64,000 nt of DNA, taken from JAUSIF01 sp963711595. GTDB taxonomy: Bacteria > Pseudomonadota > Alphaproteobacteria > Rhizobiales > Xanthobacteraceae. Shown here piece by piece: positions 26,854 through 35,842 of the stretch. The stretch spans positions 434,001 to 498,000 of the forward strand of contig CAVQER010000005.1 of assembly GCA_963711595.1 (NCBI GenBank). The letters are read 5' to 3'. Below the pieces are notes generated by a model. It searched no databases. It worked only from the letters and a program-made list of their open reading frames with translations, and had not been told where the DNA came from. The translations under genes and the position numbers were made by a program. Each line of letters starts with the position of its first letter. Within the stretch, counting starts at the first letter, position 1.

Positions 26854-27468
26854 ATGAGCACCGACCTGGGCTTCATCCACCGCTTCGTTCCGGGAGAAGA
26901 CCCCAATCGTCCGCCGTTGTTGCTTCTGCACGGCACGGGTGCCGACGAGAACGATCTGATTCCGCTCGGTCGTGAGCTTGCGCCCGGCGCGGCACTTCTC
27001 TCGCCCCGGGGGAAGGTGCTCGAGCAAGGCATGCCGCGCTTCTTTCGCCGCGTTGGCGAAGGTGTGTTTGATGTTGACGACCTGAACGCGCGCACGAAGG
27101 AGCTAGCCGAGTTCGTCACGAAGGCACGCGCCGCTTACAAACTTGCAAAACCGATCGCGCTCGGATTCTCCAACGGCGCCAACATTGCGTGGTCGCTGCT
27201 GCTTTCCGATCCCGACGCGCTCGCCGGCGCGATTTTGATCCGCGCGATGCTTCCTTTCACGCCCAGCGCGGTCGCGAGGCTCGACGGAAAGCCCGTTCTC
27301 CTTCTCTCCGGTAGCGCGGATCCGATCATCTCCACCGACCAACGCGATCGTCTCGTGAAAGTCCTGAAGGATGCCGGCGCGGACTTACAATATGAAGTGG
27401 TGCCCGCGGGTCACCGGCTGACACAGCAGGATCTTCAGATTTCCGCTGAGTGGCTGAGCCGTTACTAA
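26854..27468 (+). CDS. phospholipase/carboxylesterase-family alpha/beta hydrolase
   Basis: 204 residues. Oxyanion loop LLLHGTGADENDLIPLG near residue 24, nucleophile elbow LGFSNGANIAWSL (GxSxG), Asp in SGSADPIIS and His in VPAGHRLTQQD complete a Ser-Asp-His triad. This matches the MhqD/YpfH-like carboxylesterases linked in other bacteria to quinone stress. Cytoplasmic. It starts divergently from the sigma gene and its end overlaps the convergent GGDEF gene by four bases. Confidence 0.88.
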   Translation: MSTDLGFIHRFVPGEDPNRPPLLLLHGTGADENDLIPLGRELAPGAALLSPRGKVLEQGMPRFFRRVGEGVFDVDDLNARTKELAEFVTKARAAYKLAKPIALGFSNGANIAWSLLLSDPDALAGAILIRAMLPFTPSAVARLDGKPVLLLSGSADPIISTDQRDRLVKVLKDAGADLQYEVVPAGHRLTQQDLQISAEWLSRY

Positions 27469-28655
27469 ACTGCCGCCGCTATGCGCCGCTCATTCGCGCT
27501 GACCGCCGCCCCGCGTTCGAGCCGGTTGCCTCCTTGCGCTTTGGCCCGATAAAGCGCCCGGTCAGCGACCAGGATCAGTTCGGAGAGCAAGTGGGTCCCG
27601 CCATCGAGTGACGCGATCCCCGCGCTAACGGTGGCATGCACGCGTGCCGGTCCGACCTCGACCTCCGATGCAGCGAACACCGCCCGGATGCGTTCGGCGA
27701 TCCGCTCCCCTTCCCGCGACGAAGTGTTGACGAGCAGGCAAGCGAATTCCTCTCCGCCCACCCGCGCGAACAGGTCCCCTGGCCGGATCGACGCGACTGC
27801 GACCTCGCAAAACGCCTTCAGCACATGATCGCCGACGGGGTGACCGTGGGTGTCGTTAATTTCCTTGAATGCGTCGAGGTCGAAGAGGATCAAGGTCGCC
27901 GGTTGTCCGCCCATTCGTGCCCGACGCACCAGATTCTCGCCGCGCGAAAAGAATTCACGCCTGTTTGCGACGCCGGTCAATTGATCTGAATGCGCGTCGG
28001 CTCGGTGCCTCAACACCATACGCTCGTGCGCCATGCTGCCGAGCAGGTAGGCGACACAAAAGACGAAGAACAGCACTTCGGCGATGAGAGCCGCCGCCCA
28101 ATCGAGTCGCAGAACCGCGGCCTCCGGTCGCTCAAGCCATGCCACCGCTAACGGAATCCGCGCGAAGAACGCCACTGCATGGATGAGCAGTACAGCGATG
28201 ATGGGCCAGCGCGAGAATGATGCATTTTCGCGCGAGCGCCAGAATTCCCAGACGCTCATTACTAGGTAGCATCCGACGATCAGCGCCATGAGAACAACCC
28301 GCGCCGTCGCGGACCCGTAGAAGAGGTCGATTTGACATGCGACGAGCCACAACACGGCGCCAAGAAACACGGCGGGCCACGGGATGTACTTTCCAACGAA
28401 CTCGCGTACCCCGCCCCACATTATTCCGTAGGCGAGAGCCAGTAAGGCGTTGGCCAGCACAATGGAAATGAAATCGCTCGTGTAGCCGCGCGCGCCAAGT
28501 AGGATGGTTCCGATCGATCCGACCACAAAACCGATTCCCCAGACCGCCAGCGCTGGAATGTTGCGATACTGCGTCCACGATAAAAGCAGGAGCGCGCCCG
28601 CGAGTGCATTCGCGAGCACGGTACCGGCAAAGAGCGTGGGCAAATCGAGCAGCAT
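27465..28655 (-). CDS. membrane diguanylate cyclase (GGDEF)
   Basis: 396 residues. About seven N-terminal TM helices (residues 1-205) form a sensor without a named domain. The C-terminal GGDEF domain reads LTGVANRREFF, LFDLDAFKEINDTHGHPVGD and an active-type signature RVGGEEFACLL. An inhibitory I-site RPGD lies five residues before it, so product feedback is expected. It should make c-di-GMP at the inner membrane. No EAL domain. Confidence 0.92.
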   Translation of the reverse strand: MLLDLPTLFAGTVLANALAGALLLLSWTQYRNIPALAVWGIGFVVGSIGTILLGARGYTSDFISIVLANALLALAYGIMWGGVREFVGKYIPWPAVFLGAVLWLVACQIDLFYGSATARVVLMALIVGCYLVMSVWEFWRSRENASFSRWPIIAVLLIHAVAFFARIPLAVAWLERPEAAVLRLDWAAALIAEVLFFVFCVAYLLGSMAHERMVLRHRADAHSDQLTGVANRREFFSRGENLVRRARMGGQPATLILFDLDAFKEINDTHGHPVGDHVLKAFCEVAVASIRPGDLFARVGGEEFACLLVNTSSREGERIAERIRAVFAASEVEVGPARVHATVSAGIASLDGGTHLLSELILVADRALYRAKAQGGNRLERGAAVSANERRIAAAV

Positions 28656-28811
28656 GCGGTCGAACCAACGACGACGGCGCGATGATCCCTTCGTCGCCTA
28701 TCGACGGCGTTGCGGCAAAACCTAAGATTTGAGCCAAACGCCGGTCTCGTGCCTTGTCGCACGCGGTCTGCTGCATCATTCTGCGCGCCGACCTTGGCGG
28801 GGAGGAGTTCA

Positions 28812-29939
28812 ATGGATGTGCGTGCTGCGGTGGCGTTCGAGGCGGGAAAACCGCTCGCGGTGACCACCGTTCAACTCGACGGGCCCAAGGCCGGTGAAGT
28901 GCTCGTCGAGATCAAAGCCACTGGCATCTGCCACACCGACGAATTCACCCTGTCCGGGGCCGATCCCGAAGGACTGTTCCCCGCGGTTCTCGGCCACGAG
29001 GGCGCGGGCGTGATCGTCGACGTTGGACCAGGCGTAAAATCCGTCGCCACAGGCGACCATGTCATTCCGCTTTACACGCCCGAATGCCGCCAGTGTCCCT
29101 CCTGCTTGTCGCGCAAGACCAATCTTTGCACGGCGATCCGTGCGACCCAGGGCCAGGGCGTCATGCCCGATGGCAACTCACGCTTCTCGGTCGAGGGCAA
29201 GAAGCTGCACCACTACATGGGCACTTCGACGTTCGCCAATTTCACCGTGCTCCCTGAGATCGCCGTGGCGAAAATCCGCGAGGACGCTCCCTTCGACAAG
29301 GTCTGCTACATCGGCTGCGGTGTCACGACGGGCATCGGTGCGGTGCTGAACACGGCTAAGGTGCAGCCCGGCGCAAAGGCGATCGTCTTCGGTCTCGGCG
29401 GCATAGGCCTGAACGTGATCCAGGGCCTGCGCCTCGCCGGCGCCGACATGATCATCGGCGTCGACGTGAACCCCGACAAGAAGAAGTGGGGTGAACGTTT
29501 CGGCATGACCCACTTCGTCAATCCGAAGGAGATCGGCGGCGAGCTCGTTCCATATCTCGTCGATCTCACCAAGACTCCCGCCGACCAGATCGGCGGGGCT
29601 GACTTCACCTTCGAATGCGTCGGCAGCGTGGACTTGATGCGGGCGGCGCTCGAGTCATGCCACCGCGGCTGGGGTGAGAGCATCATCATCGGCGTCGCGC
29701 CCGCCGGGACTGAAATTCGCACGCGTCCGTTTCAGCTCGTCACCGGCCGCGTCTGGAAAGGGAGCGCGTTCGGCGGTGCGCGCGGCCGCACCGACGTGCC
29801 GAAGATCGTCGACTGGTACATGGACAAGAAAATCGAGATCGATCCGATGATCACGCATACGATGCCGCTCCAGGACATCAATCGCGCGTTCGACCTCATG
29901 CACGACGGCAAGTCGATCCGCAGCGTCGTATTGTTCTAA
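28812..29939 (+). CDS. frmA: class III alcohol dehydrogenase / S-(hydroxymethyl)glutathione dehydrogenase
   Basis: 375 residues from ATG 28812 with a GGAGGAG ribosome site. Zinc-dependent MDR fold: catalytic-zinc ligands in ATGICHTDEFTLSG and GHEGAG, structural zinc cysteines in ECRQCPSCLSRKTNLC, and the NAD loop GLGGIGLNVIQGLRLAGA. The order and TFECVGSVDLMRAALE are typical of glutathione-dependent formaldehyde dehydrogenase, which detoxifies formaldehyde and reduces S-nitrosoglutathione. No S-formylglutathione hydrolase is adjacent; a PaaI-type thioesterase follows at 12 bases and may serve a related role. Confidence 0.93.
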   Translation: MDVRAAVAFEAGKPLAVTTVQLDGPKAGEVLVEIKATGICHTDEFTLSGADPEGLFPAVLGHEGAGVIVDVGPGVKSVATGDHVIPLYTPECRQCPSCLSRKTNLCTAIRATQGQGVMPDGNSRFSVEGKKLHHYMGTSTFANFTVLPEIAVAKIREDAPFDKVCYIGCGVTTGIGAVLNTAKVQPGAKAIVFGLGGIGLNVIQGLRLAGADMIIGVDVNPDKKKWGERFGMTHFVNPKEIGGELVPYLVDLTKTPADQIGGADFTFECVGSVDLMRAALESCHRGWGESIIIGVAPAGTEIRTRPFQLVTGRVWKGSAFGGARGRTDVPKIVDWYMDKKIEIDPMITHTMPLQDINRAFDLMHDGKSIRSVVLF

Positions 29940-29951
29940 CGGGGGCTCATC

Positions 29952-30368
29952 GTGTCCATCGAACGCGTGCGCGAATTTCTCGACAGCGGCAAGCCGGGCT
30001 TCATGAAGCTGATGGGCTTCAGGCTCGGCGACTACAGTGCAGACAAGGTCGAAGGTTTCGTGGAAGTGCGACCGGACCTTTCCAACCGCGGGGGCGTGAT
30101 GCATGGCGGTGCGATCATGGCCATGGCCGACACGCTCGGCGGCGCGGGCACCATCGCCAATCTTCCCGAGGGCGCGCGCACGGTAACAATTGAAAGCAAA
30201 ACGAATTTCTTCGCCGCGATTCCGGTTGGAGACACGGCTCGCGGCGAGGCAACGCCACTGCATCGCGGCCGCACTACCATGGTGTGGCAGACCAAGATTA
30301 CCCGGAGCGACGGCCGGCTTGCAGCCCTCGTTACGCAGACGCAGCTGGTGATCGAGCCGAAAGTCTGA
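29952..30368 (+). CDS. PaaI-family thioesterase
   Basis: 138 residues from GTG 29952. Hotdog fold with VMHGGAIMAMADTLGGAGTI (HGG and catalytic Asp), TVTIESKTNFFAAIPVG and a late WQTKITRSDGRLAALVTQTQ. Family members hydrolyse aromatic or medium acyl-CoA thioesters. It is the third PaaI-type gene of the window and belongs to a different branch from the tandem pair at 3.4-4.3 kb. Twelve bases separate it from the alcohol dehydrogenase stop, so the two are likely one transcript. Confidence 0.85.
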   Translation: MSIERVREFLDSGKPGFMKLMGFRLGDYSADKVEGFVEVRPDLSNRGGVMHGGAIMAMADTLGGAGTIANLPEGARTVTIESKTNFFAAIPVGDTARGEATPLHRGRTTMVWQTKITRSDGRLAALVTQTQLVIEPKV

Positions 30369-30449
30369 GAATTCGGTTCATCCGCTTCACGCTCCGGAAC
30401 TTCGGCTCGTGGCCGCGCGTTTCCTTGCGCGCTTGGCTGCGGGACCTGC

Positions 30450-31232
30450 ATGCCCGAATTTCTCACCGGCACATTTGGACTGTACGTCGCTCTTGGAATC
30501 TTCGCGCAACTGATCGATGGCGCCCTGGGGATGGCGTACGGGCTGATCGTCACTTCGACCTTGCTCGCCGCCGGTTGGCCGCCGGCGATCGCGAGCGCGA
30601 GTGTCCATGCGGCCGAAGTCGTGACGACCGGTCTCGCCGGCGCGTCGCACGTCTGGCACAAGAACGTCGATTGGAAACTCTTTGTTCGTCTCGCGCCCGC
30701 TGGCATCATCGGCGGCGCGATTGGTGCCTATGTTCTCGTCGGCCTCCCGGAAGGTTGGGTGAAAGTTTTTGTCAGCGTCTACCTTTTCGCGCTTACGGTG
30801 ATCATCGCGCGCCGGATCCTCACAGAACCAAAGAAGAAAAAGCATCGTCGACCGGGCAAGGAGGTTCAAGTCATCCCCATCGGGGCCGCCGGCGGCTTCC
30901 TCGACGCAATCGGCGGCGGCGGCTGGGGACCGATTGTCACGTCAACGTTGATCGTGCGCGGCGATCATCCGCGCCAGAGCATCGGCTCGGCCACCCTTTC
31001 GGAATTTCTGGTGACGATTGTCGTGTCGGCGACTTTCATCGCGACGCTCGATTTCTCGCGCTACTGGCAGATCGCACTCGGTCTGATCATCGGTGGCGCC
31101 ATGGCGGCGCCCTTCGCCGGCTGGCTCAGCCGGATCATTCCGGTGCGTTGGCTGATGATCATGGTCGCGATCATCATTGCCGTCCTCAGCGCCGCCAACA
31201 TCACAATGCTGTTCCTGAGCAATGGCGACTAG
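30450..31232 (+). CDS. TauE/SafE-family permease
   Basis: 260 residues with seven to eight TM helices. TauE/SafE signatures: LIDGALGMAYGLIVTSTLLAAG near the N-terminus, the repeat GGFLDAIGGGGWGPIVTSTL in the second half, and GSATLSEFLVTIV. Members export sulfite, sulfonates or organosulfur ions across the inner membrane; the substrate is not fixed by sequence. The C-terminus reads ANITMLFLSNGD. Part of a plus-strand run from 28.8 to 34.6 kb. Confidence 0.9.
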   Translation: MPEFLTGTFGLYVALGIFAQLIDGALGMAYGLIVTSTLLAAGWPPAIASASVHAAEVVTTGLAGASHVWHKNVDWKLFVRLAPAGIIGGAIGAYVLVGLPEGWVKVFVSVYLFALTVIIARRILTEPKKKKHRRPGKEVQVIPIGAAGGFLDAIGGGGWGPIVTSTLIVRGDHPRQSIGSATLSEFLVTIVVSATFIATLDFSRYWQIALGLIIGGAMAAPFAGWLSRIIPVRWLMIMVAIIIAVLSAANITMLFLSNGD

Positions 31233-31354
31233 GACCTGCGCCCGTATGCGAGAGTAAACCGTCGCCGCGGCATCGACGCGGGCGCGGCCAACGTCTAAAT
31301 ATCTGTCGATACTCGCGTCTTTCCCTTCCCGTCTCCCACCTACAGGCAGCAATC

Positions 31355-31984
31355 GTGATCGATCTCTATACCTGGAGCACCCCGAACGGCCGCAAGATTT
31401 CCATTGTGCTGGAGGAGCTCGGACTGCCCTACAACGTGCATCCGATCGACATCAACAATAAGGAGCAATTCGCACCGGCCTTCCTCGCCATCAGCTCGAA
31501 CAATCGCATTCCCGCGATCGTCGATCGCGACAACAATTTCTCGCTGATGGAGTCCGGCGCGATCCTTTTGTACCTGGCGGAAAAGACCGGAAAGCTCCTT
31601 CCGAAGGATTTGCAGGCGCGCTACCGCGCGATCGAATGGCTGATGTGGCAGATGGGTGGTGTCGGTCCCATGCTCGGGCAGGTGCATCACTTCGTGAAAT
31701 ACAACAAGGGCAAGGCGCCGTACGCCGAAGAACGATTCCTCAAGGAAGCGCAGCGGCTCTACGGCGTGCTGGACAAGCGCCTCGCAGAACATGAATTCGT
31801 CGCGGGCGAATATTCGGTTGCCGATATCGCCATCTGGCCTTGGATCTCGCGCTTCGAATGGCAAACCATCGACCTCAGCCAGTATCCGAACGTGAAGCGC
31901 TGGTATCTGAAGATCGCCCAGCGCCCCGCCGTCCAACGCGGTTATCACGTGCCAAACAAGGTGAGCGAAATCCCCATGCCGTGA
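31355..31984 (+). CDS. glutathione S-transferase, Nu-class (YfcG/YghU-like)
   Basis: 209 residues from GTG 31355. The thioredoxin-fold N-domain begins IDLYTWSTPNGRKISIVLEE, where the TPN stretch replaces the classical Tyr/Ser/Cys and is the mark of Nu-class GSTs; cis-Pro region NNRIPAIVD and the GSH-binding MESGAILLYLA follow. The C-domain carries LMWQMGGVGPMLGQ and YSVADIAIWPW. Such enzymes show GSH-dependent disulfide reductase or peroxidase activity. The open frame extends upstream through the TauE gene region but that part is a shadow. Confidence 0.9.
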   Translation: MIDLYTWSTPNGRKISIVLEELGLPYNVHPIDINNKEQFAPAFLAISSNNRIPAIVDRDNNFSLMESGAILLYLAEKTGKLLPKDLQARYRAIEWLMWQMGGVGPMLGQVHHFVKYNKGKAPYAEERFLKEAQRLYGVLDKRLAEHEFVAGEYSVADIAIWPWISRFEWQTIDLSQYPNVKRWYLKIAQRPAVQRGYHVPNKVSEIPMP

Positions 31985-32033
31985 GGGATCCGGGCGGCGA
32001 CGGTTGGTATTAGGAATCCGAGTGAGGTGCTCC

Positions 32034-32843
32034 ATGGCCGAACGCGCCGATCGCTCCGATGGTTACGATCCGATCTGGTACGCGCTCCTTACCGGCGCTC
32101 ACCCCCGGCTGCGCAAGGGCCGGCGGATGCTGAAACTGATCTCGCCCTACATGGCGGACCGCTGCCGCCTCTGCTACGCGCCTTTTACCGGAATCAGCGC
32201 TCCGATTGCCCGCTTGATGGGGCGCGGGCCGTGGCAACGCAATCCGCACTACTGCGATCAATGCGAGCAATTCTTCCGCGACCATCGCGGCGGGACCGAG
32301 ATTGATATAGCGGTGGTTTACGCCGACGTGCGTGGCTCAACGCAAATGGCGTCAAGCATGGCACCGTCGAAATTCGGTTCGCTCATGCAGCGATTTTATC
32401 TCACTGCCACGAAAGTGTTCGTCGCAGGCGACGCCGCCATCGACAAGATGATGGGCGACGGCGTGATCGGTCTTTGCTTTCCAGAGCTCGGCGAGTCGGA
32501 TCACCGGCGGCGCGCCGTCATGTGCGGTATCGAATTGCTGCGTGCGACGGGTCATGGCAGCCCCGATGGACCGTGGCTGTCGATCGGAGTCGGCGTGCAT
32601 GCTGGTCCAGCCTTCGTGGGTTCACTCGGCGTCCAAGGCGGGGCATACGAGTTCGCCGCCTTGGGTGAAACCATGAACGTTGGCGCCCGCCTGGTCGCCG
32701 CCGCCGAAGGCGGCCAAGTCGTAATCAGCGATGAGGTATGGCCCTATGTACCAGACGAGTTTTCTGCTGACCCGCGCATCCTTACTGTGAAGGGGCTAGA
32801 ACGACCGATCGCAGTCCACGTAGGTCAACTCGGCCCTGCGTGA
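32034..32843 (+). CDS. class III adenylate/guanylate cyclase with N-terminal Cys pairs
   Basis: 269 residues from ATG 32034 with GAGG seven bases upstream. Residues about 95-260 form a class III nucleotide cyclase domain: metal-binding Asp in VVYADVRGSTQMA, then AAIDKMMGDGVIGLCFPEL, GVGVHAGPAFVGSLG and EFAALGETMNVGARLVAAA. The N-terminal 90 residues contain CRLC and CDQC separated by about 40 residues, a possible zinc or iron site that could sense redox state. It is soluble. Product cAMP or cGMP; the base-specificity residues cannot be judged safely here. Confidence 0.85.
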   Translation: MAERADRSDGYDPIWYALLTGAHPRLRKGRRMLKLISPYMADRCRLCYAPFTGISAPIARLMGRGPWQRNPHYCDQCEQFFRDHRGGTEIDIAVVYADVRGSTQMASSMAPSKFGSLMQRFYLTATKVFVAGDAAIDKMMGDGVIGLCFPELGESDHRRRAVMCGIELLRATGHGSPDGPWLSIGVGVHAGPAFVGSLGVQGGAYEFAALGETMNVGARLVAAAEGGQVVISDEVWPYVPDEFSADPRILTVKGLERPIAVHVGQLGPA

Positions 32844-32898
32844 GGCAGGTTTAGACTTCCGTCCATGCCCGCTCTCGATCTTCGGCGCAACGCTCGCC

Positions 32899-33873
32899 AT
32901 GAAACTCGCTAGCTTCCGTCACAAGGGTCGCGACTGCGTCGGCTTTTCCGCAGGCGATGGCCTGATCGAATTCGGCGCCGCTGCGCGTGCGATGGGCGAC
33001 GCACCTTCACGCGTCAACGACATGCTCGCGCTGATCGAATCCGGCGACGAGGGGCAGCGACTTCTGAGCGAGGTGCGCGATTTCGTTGCCAAGAACCCGA
33101 AATCGGTGCGGGCGATCAAACCGTCCGAAATCGAGTGGCTGCCGCCGGTGCGGCGCCCGTCCAAGATTCTCGGCATCGCGCTCAACAATTCAGCGAGCGA
33201 CCAGCGTAAAATCAGCGCGCCAGACCATCCTCTGTTTTTCATGAAGCCGGCCTCGTCGCTCGTCGGTCATCGCGGCGAGATCATCGTCCACGACTACTAT
33301 GGCAGCGTGCATCCGGAGCCGGAGCTTGCGGTCGTGATCGGCAAACAATGCCGCGGCGTCGCGGCTGCGGACGCGTACGACGTCATCTACGGCTATTCGA
33401 TCTTCAACGATATGACGGGCAACGCGATGCGCGCGGAAGATCGCGTGCATTACTACGCCCTTTATCCCAAGCCCGATGACCCGACGCAGGTCCATCGTGT
33501 CGAGCAACATTTGTCGTACGCGGCTCGTTACAAGGGCGCCGACACCTTTGCTCCGATGGGTCCGTGGCTTGTCACGAAGGATGAGATTCCCGATCCGCAT
33601 GCGCTCGAAATCCGCTGCTGGCACAAGGACGAGCTGATCGCCGAGGACAGCACAGCGTACTACAAGTATCCGGTTCCGCAGGCGATCGAGTTCATCACTC
33701 GCTTTCACTCGCTGTGGCCCGGCGACATCATTGCCATGGGCACCGCGTTCCGGCCGGGTGCCGCACGGCGGAGCCTGCACACCGCCGACGTCACAAAGTA
33801 TGGCGGCCCGGTGCGTATCGAGATCACCGGGCTTGGGACCCTGGAGAATCCGGTGCGCAAGGTCCGCGGATGA
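32899..33873 (+). CDS. fumarylacetoacetate hydrolase-family protein
   Basis: 324 residues. FAH-fold marks: KILGIALNNSASDQRKIS, FFMKPASSLVGHRGEIIV, the metal ligands in VHPEPELAVVIGKQCRGV, YSIFNDMTGNAMRAED and FAPMGPWLVTKDEIPD. The family includes hydratases, decarboxylases and hydrolases acting on 2-oxo acids from aromatic degradation, such as hydroxymuconate or acylpyruvate type substrates. The stop overlaps the start of a small membrane protein (ATGA). Confidence 0.87.
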   Translation: MKLASFRHKGRDCVGFSAGDGLIEFGAAARAMGDAPSRVNDMLALIESGDEGQRLLSEVRDFVAKNPKSVRAIKPSEIEWLPPVRRPSKILGIALNNSASDQRKISAPDHPLFFMKPASSLVGHRGEIIVHDYYGSVHPEPELAVVIGKQCRGVAAADAYDVIYGYSIFNDMTGNAMRAEDRVHYYALYPKPDDPTQVHRVEQHLSYAARYKGADTFAPMGPWLVTKDEIPDPHALEIRCWHKDELIAEDSTAYYKYPVPQAIEFITRFHSLWPGDIIAMGTAFRPGAARRSLHTADVTKYGGPVRIEITGLGTLENPVRKVRG

Positions 33874-34172
33874 AGCAGCGGATCGCTGACCTTTGGTATG
33901 GCCGCGTTCCTCTGGCGCGCATTTTCTGGGACTACGCGATCATCATCGGCTCGCTTGCCAATCTGGTCACGACGCTCGCGGCGCTCGCTGCGTTTGCGAA
34001 AGGCGTACCTGTCGTGCTGGGGCTGCTGCTTCACTTCTTGCCCACGCCGTACAATTTGTTGATGGTCGTCGGCGTGTGGAGAAGCGCCGCGAATTATCGC
34101 GGCGCACCGGTCTGGGCGATGCTGGCGCGCGCACTCATTCTGGTGTGGGCGGCAATCGCCACCTTGGCGTGA
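33870..34172 (+). CDS. small integral membrane protein
   Basis: 100 residues starting in an ATGA overlap with the preceding FAH-family gene. Opening KQRIADLWYGRVPLARIFWDY is followed by three hydrophobic helices (IIIGSLANLVTTLAALAAF; VLGLLLHFLPTPYNLLMVVG; MLARALILVWAAIATL). Proteins of this form are common in Hyphomicrobiales; function unknown. The overlap suggests co-translation. Confidence 0.72.
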   Translation: MKQRIADLWYGRVPLARIFWDYAIIIGSLANLVTTLAALAAFAKGVPVVLGLLLHFLPTPYNLLMVVGVWRSAANYRGAPVWAMLARALILVWAAIATLA

Positions 34173-34249
34173 CAATCACGCCGCATTTTTGCCGCTGGGA
34201 ACTTCACGCTTACCTCGCCGTTATCTGGGAACGAAACCAGGAGGCAACC

Positions 34250-34555
34250 ATGAGCGACTTTCGCGATCCTCGCGACCCGATCTACCGCGATCCCGTTTAT
34301 GGCGACGCGTCCATCAACGAGATGCGTGCCCAGGCGATGAGCCCGGGCATGGCGCTCGCATGGTTCTTCGGTCTCGTGCTGTTCATCGGCATTTTGATGT
34401 TTGCGTTCGGCGGATCCGAGAATCCGCAGGTCGCCGATGCCGAGACCGGGCGCAGCGCCCCGACCGGCGTAACCCGTAGTGGGCCCGAACCCGCCCCGGC
34501 ACCCTCGACCCAGCCGCCGGCGAACACCCCGGCGCCCCCGACGAAAACCCAGTAA
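34250..34555 (+). CDS. small single-TM protein with Pro-rich tail
   Basis: 101 residues from ATG 34250 with an AGGAGG ribosome site. A hydrophilic head (SDFRDPRDPIYRDPVYGD) precedes one TM helix (ALAWFFGLVLFIGILMFAFG) and a Pro/Thr/Ala-rich tail likely exposed in the periplasm. No family name known to me. A strong terminator follows. Confidence 0.7.
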   Translation: MSDFRDPRDPIYRDPVYGDASINEMRAQAMSPGMALAWFFGLVLFIGILMFAFGGSENPQVADAETGRSAPTGVTRSGPEPAPAPSTQPPANTPAPPTKTQ

Positions 34556-34571
34556 TCGCGGAAAATCGTGG

Positions 34572-34598
34572 AAACCCCGGCGCTTGGCCGGGGTTTTC
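34572..34598 (+). terminator. intrinsic terminator
   Basis: ACCCCGGC (34574-34581) pairs with GCCGGGGT (34587-34594) around GCTTG, followed by TTTTCG. It closes the plus-strand run that ends with the small TM protein. Confidence 0.85.
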
Positions 34599-34734
34599 GC
34601 GTGCCCGCGCCCCATTCGGCCCATTCCACGGACACGAAAATGTCCCCCGGCGTTGTTTCTCTCCTCGCGGGCGGGGGCCCCAGGTTTTGCGTACGCGTCC
34701 GGTGGGGAAATTGTGCCGGACGACGGGAGGGGAA

Positions 34735-35766
34735 ATGCGTCGCTCGTCCGCGCGGCTGGTCGCCGCCCTGCTCATTCCATTCATGGTCGCTCCGCCTATC
34801 GCTTCCGCCGCGCCGCGGCAGGAAGCACCGGTTTCCGGCGAAGCGATCCTCGGTTGGATCAATCAGTATCGCTTGAAGCGCGAGCCGCAGCGCATACCCG
34901 AGGTGATCCGTCAGGCCGGTCGACTCGGTGCCCTGAAGGATCCTGAACAGGCAGGTGTGTACGTCGGATTCCTCGCCGGCGTTCTCAACTCCGATCCCGG
35001 GCGCGCTGACGCGCTGATCGGCAAGATCCTTCCGCTTCCACCAGATCAGCAATGGGTTGTCGTGCGCGCGATCGCTTATTCGGGCTTGCCAAAATGGAAG
35101 GCCTTGCTCGCGGCCTACAAGATGCACATGCCCGGCCGCCAGCCGATGATCGACAAGTATCTTGCCGGCAAGCTGCCTACGCTCGAACAGATTGCTTACA
35201 AGAAGGACGAACCCTCCGCTTTCGCCAAGCTGTTCAAGAAGACCGAAGAGCCGAAGGACGCGCGGCTGGAGCCCTCCCCCGATCTCATCGACACGCTTTG
35301 GGGATTTTATTTTGCCGCGGGCGACTATTCTCCGATCGGCCGCATCGTCGCGATGCTCCCCTGGTCCAAGGAGATCGACGACGTAGAGCGTCTCACGCTC
35401 GGCGGCATGGCGAAGTTCACGCTTGCCAGCAATTCCGCACGCGACCATGAGCTTCTCAAGATGTTGAAGTGGACCCTGAAGAATCAGGACAAGGAAACGG
35501 CGAAAATCCTTGCAGAAATCGTAGACGCGGCCGAGACCATGGAACTCGCAAAGATCCGCAAGGAAGCCCTTGCCTCGATCGAGGAGTTGAAACGCAAGGG
35601 TCCCGGATCGCGCCGCAAGCTCGCCGGCTGGGGTCAAATCGGACAGGGCGCGATCGCGCTCGGCTGCATCGGTGCAGCGGTTGCAGGCGCCGTGGCACTC
35701 GGATTGCCGTGCGTGATTGGCGGCGCCGCTTCCGGCGCCGTACTCAACTGGGCGACTCAGGAATAG
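34735..35766 (+). CDS. secreted/membrane-attached hypothetical protein
   Basis: 343 residues from ATG 34735, just after a GGGAGGGGAA ribosome site. A signal peptide (SARLVAALLIPFMVAPPIASA) is followed by a helical domain (INQYRLKREPQRIPEVIRQA; GVYVGFLAGVLNSDPGRADA; WVVVRAIAYSGLPKWKALLA), a Lys/Glu-rich segment (EELKRKGPGSRRKLAGW) and a C-terminal hydrophobic, Gly/Ala-rich hairpin (IALGCIGAAVAGAVALGLPC). No family recognised. The final helix may dock it to a membrane. Confidence 0.68.
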   Translation: MRRSSARLVAALLIPFMVAPPIASAAPRQEAPVSGEAILGWINQYRLKREPQRIPEVIRQAGRLGALKDPEQAGVYVGFLAGVLNSDPGRADALIGKILPLPPDQQWVVVRAIAYSGLPKWKALLAAYKMHMPGRQPMIDKYLAGKLPTLEQIAYKKDEPSAFAKLFKKTEEPKDARLEPSPDLIDTLWGFYFAAGDYSPIGRIVAMLPWSKEIDDVERLTLGGMAKFTLASNSARDHELLKMLKWTLKNQDKETAKILAEIVDAAETMELAKIRKEALASIEELKRKGPGSRRKLAGWGQIGQGAIALGCIGAAVAGAVALGLPCVIGGAASGAVLNWATQE

Positions 35767-35842
35767 AGGGAACCCGCGATCACAAATCGGTCGCGAACAA
35801 TTCCTATATGTTCGGACGCGGGGCTAGCATGAGGAGTTTTCC

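Noticed and set aside
30284..31354. Upstream part of the long frame that includes the GST gene
   Set aside because: It overlaps the TauE permease in another frame; only the part after GTG 31355 matches a family.
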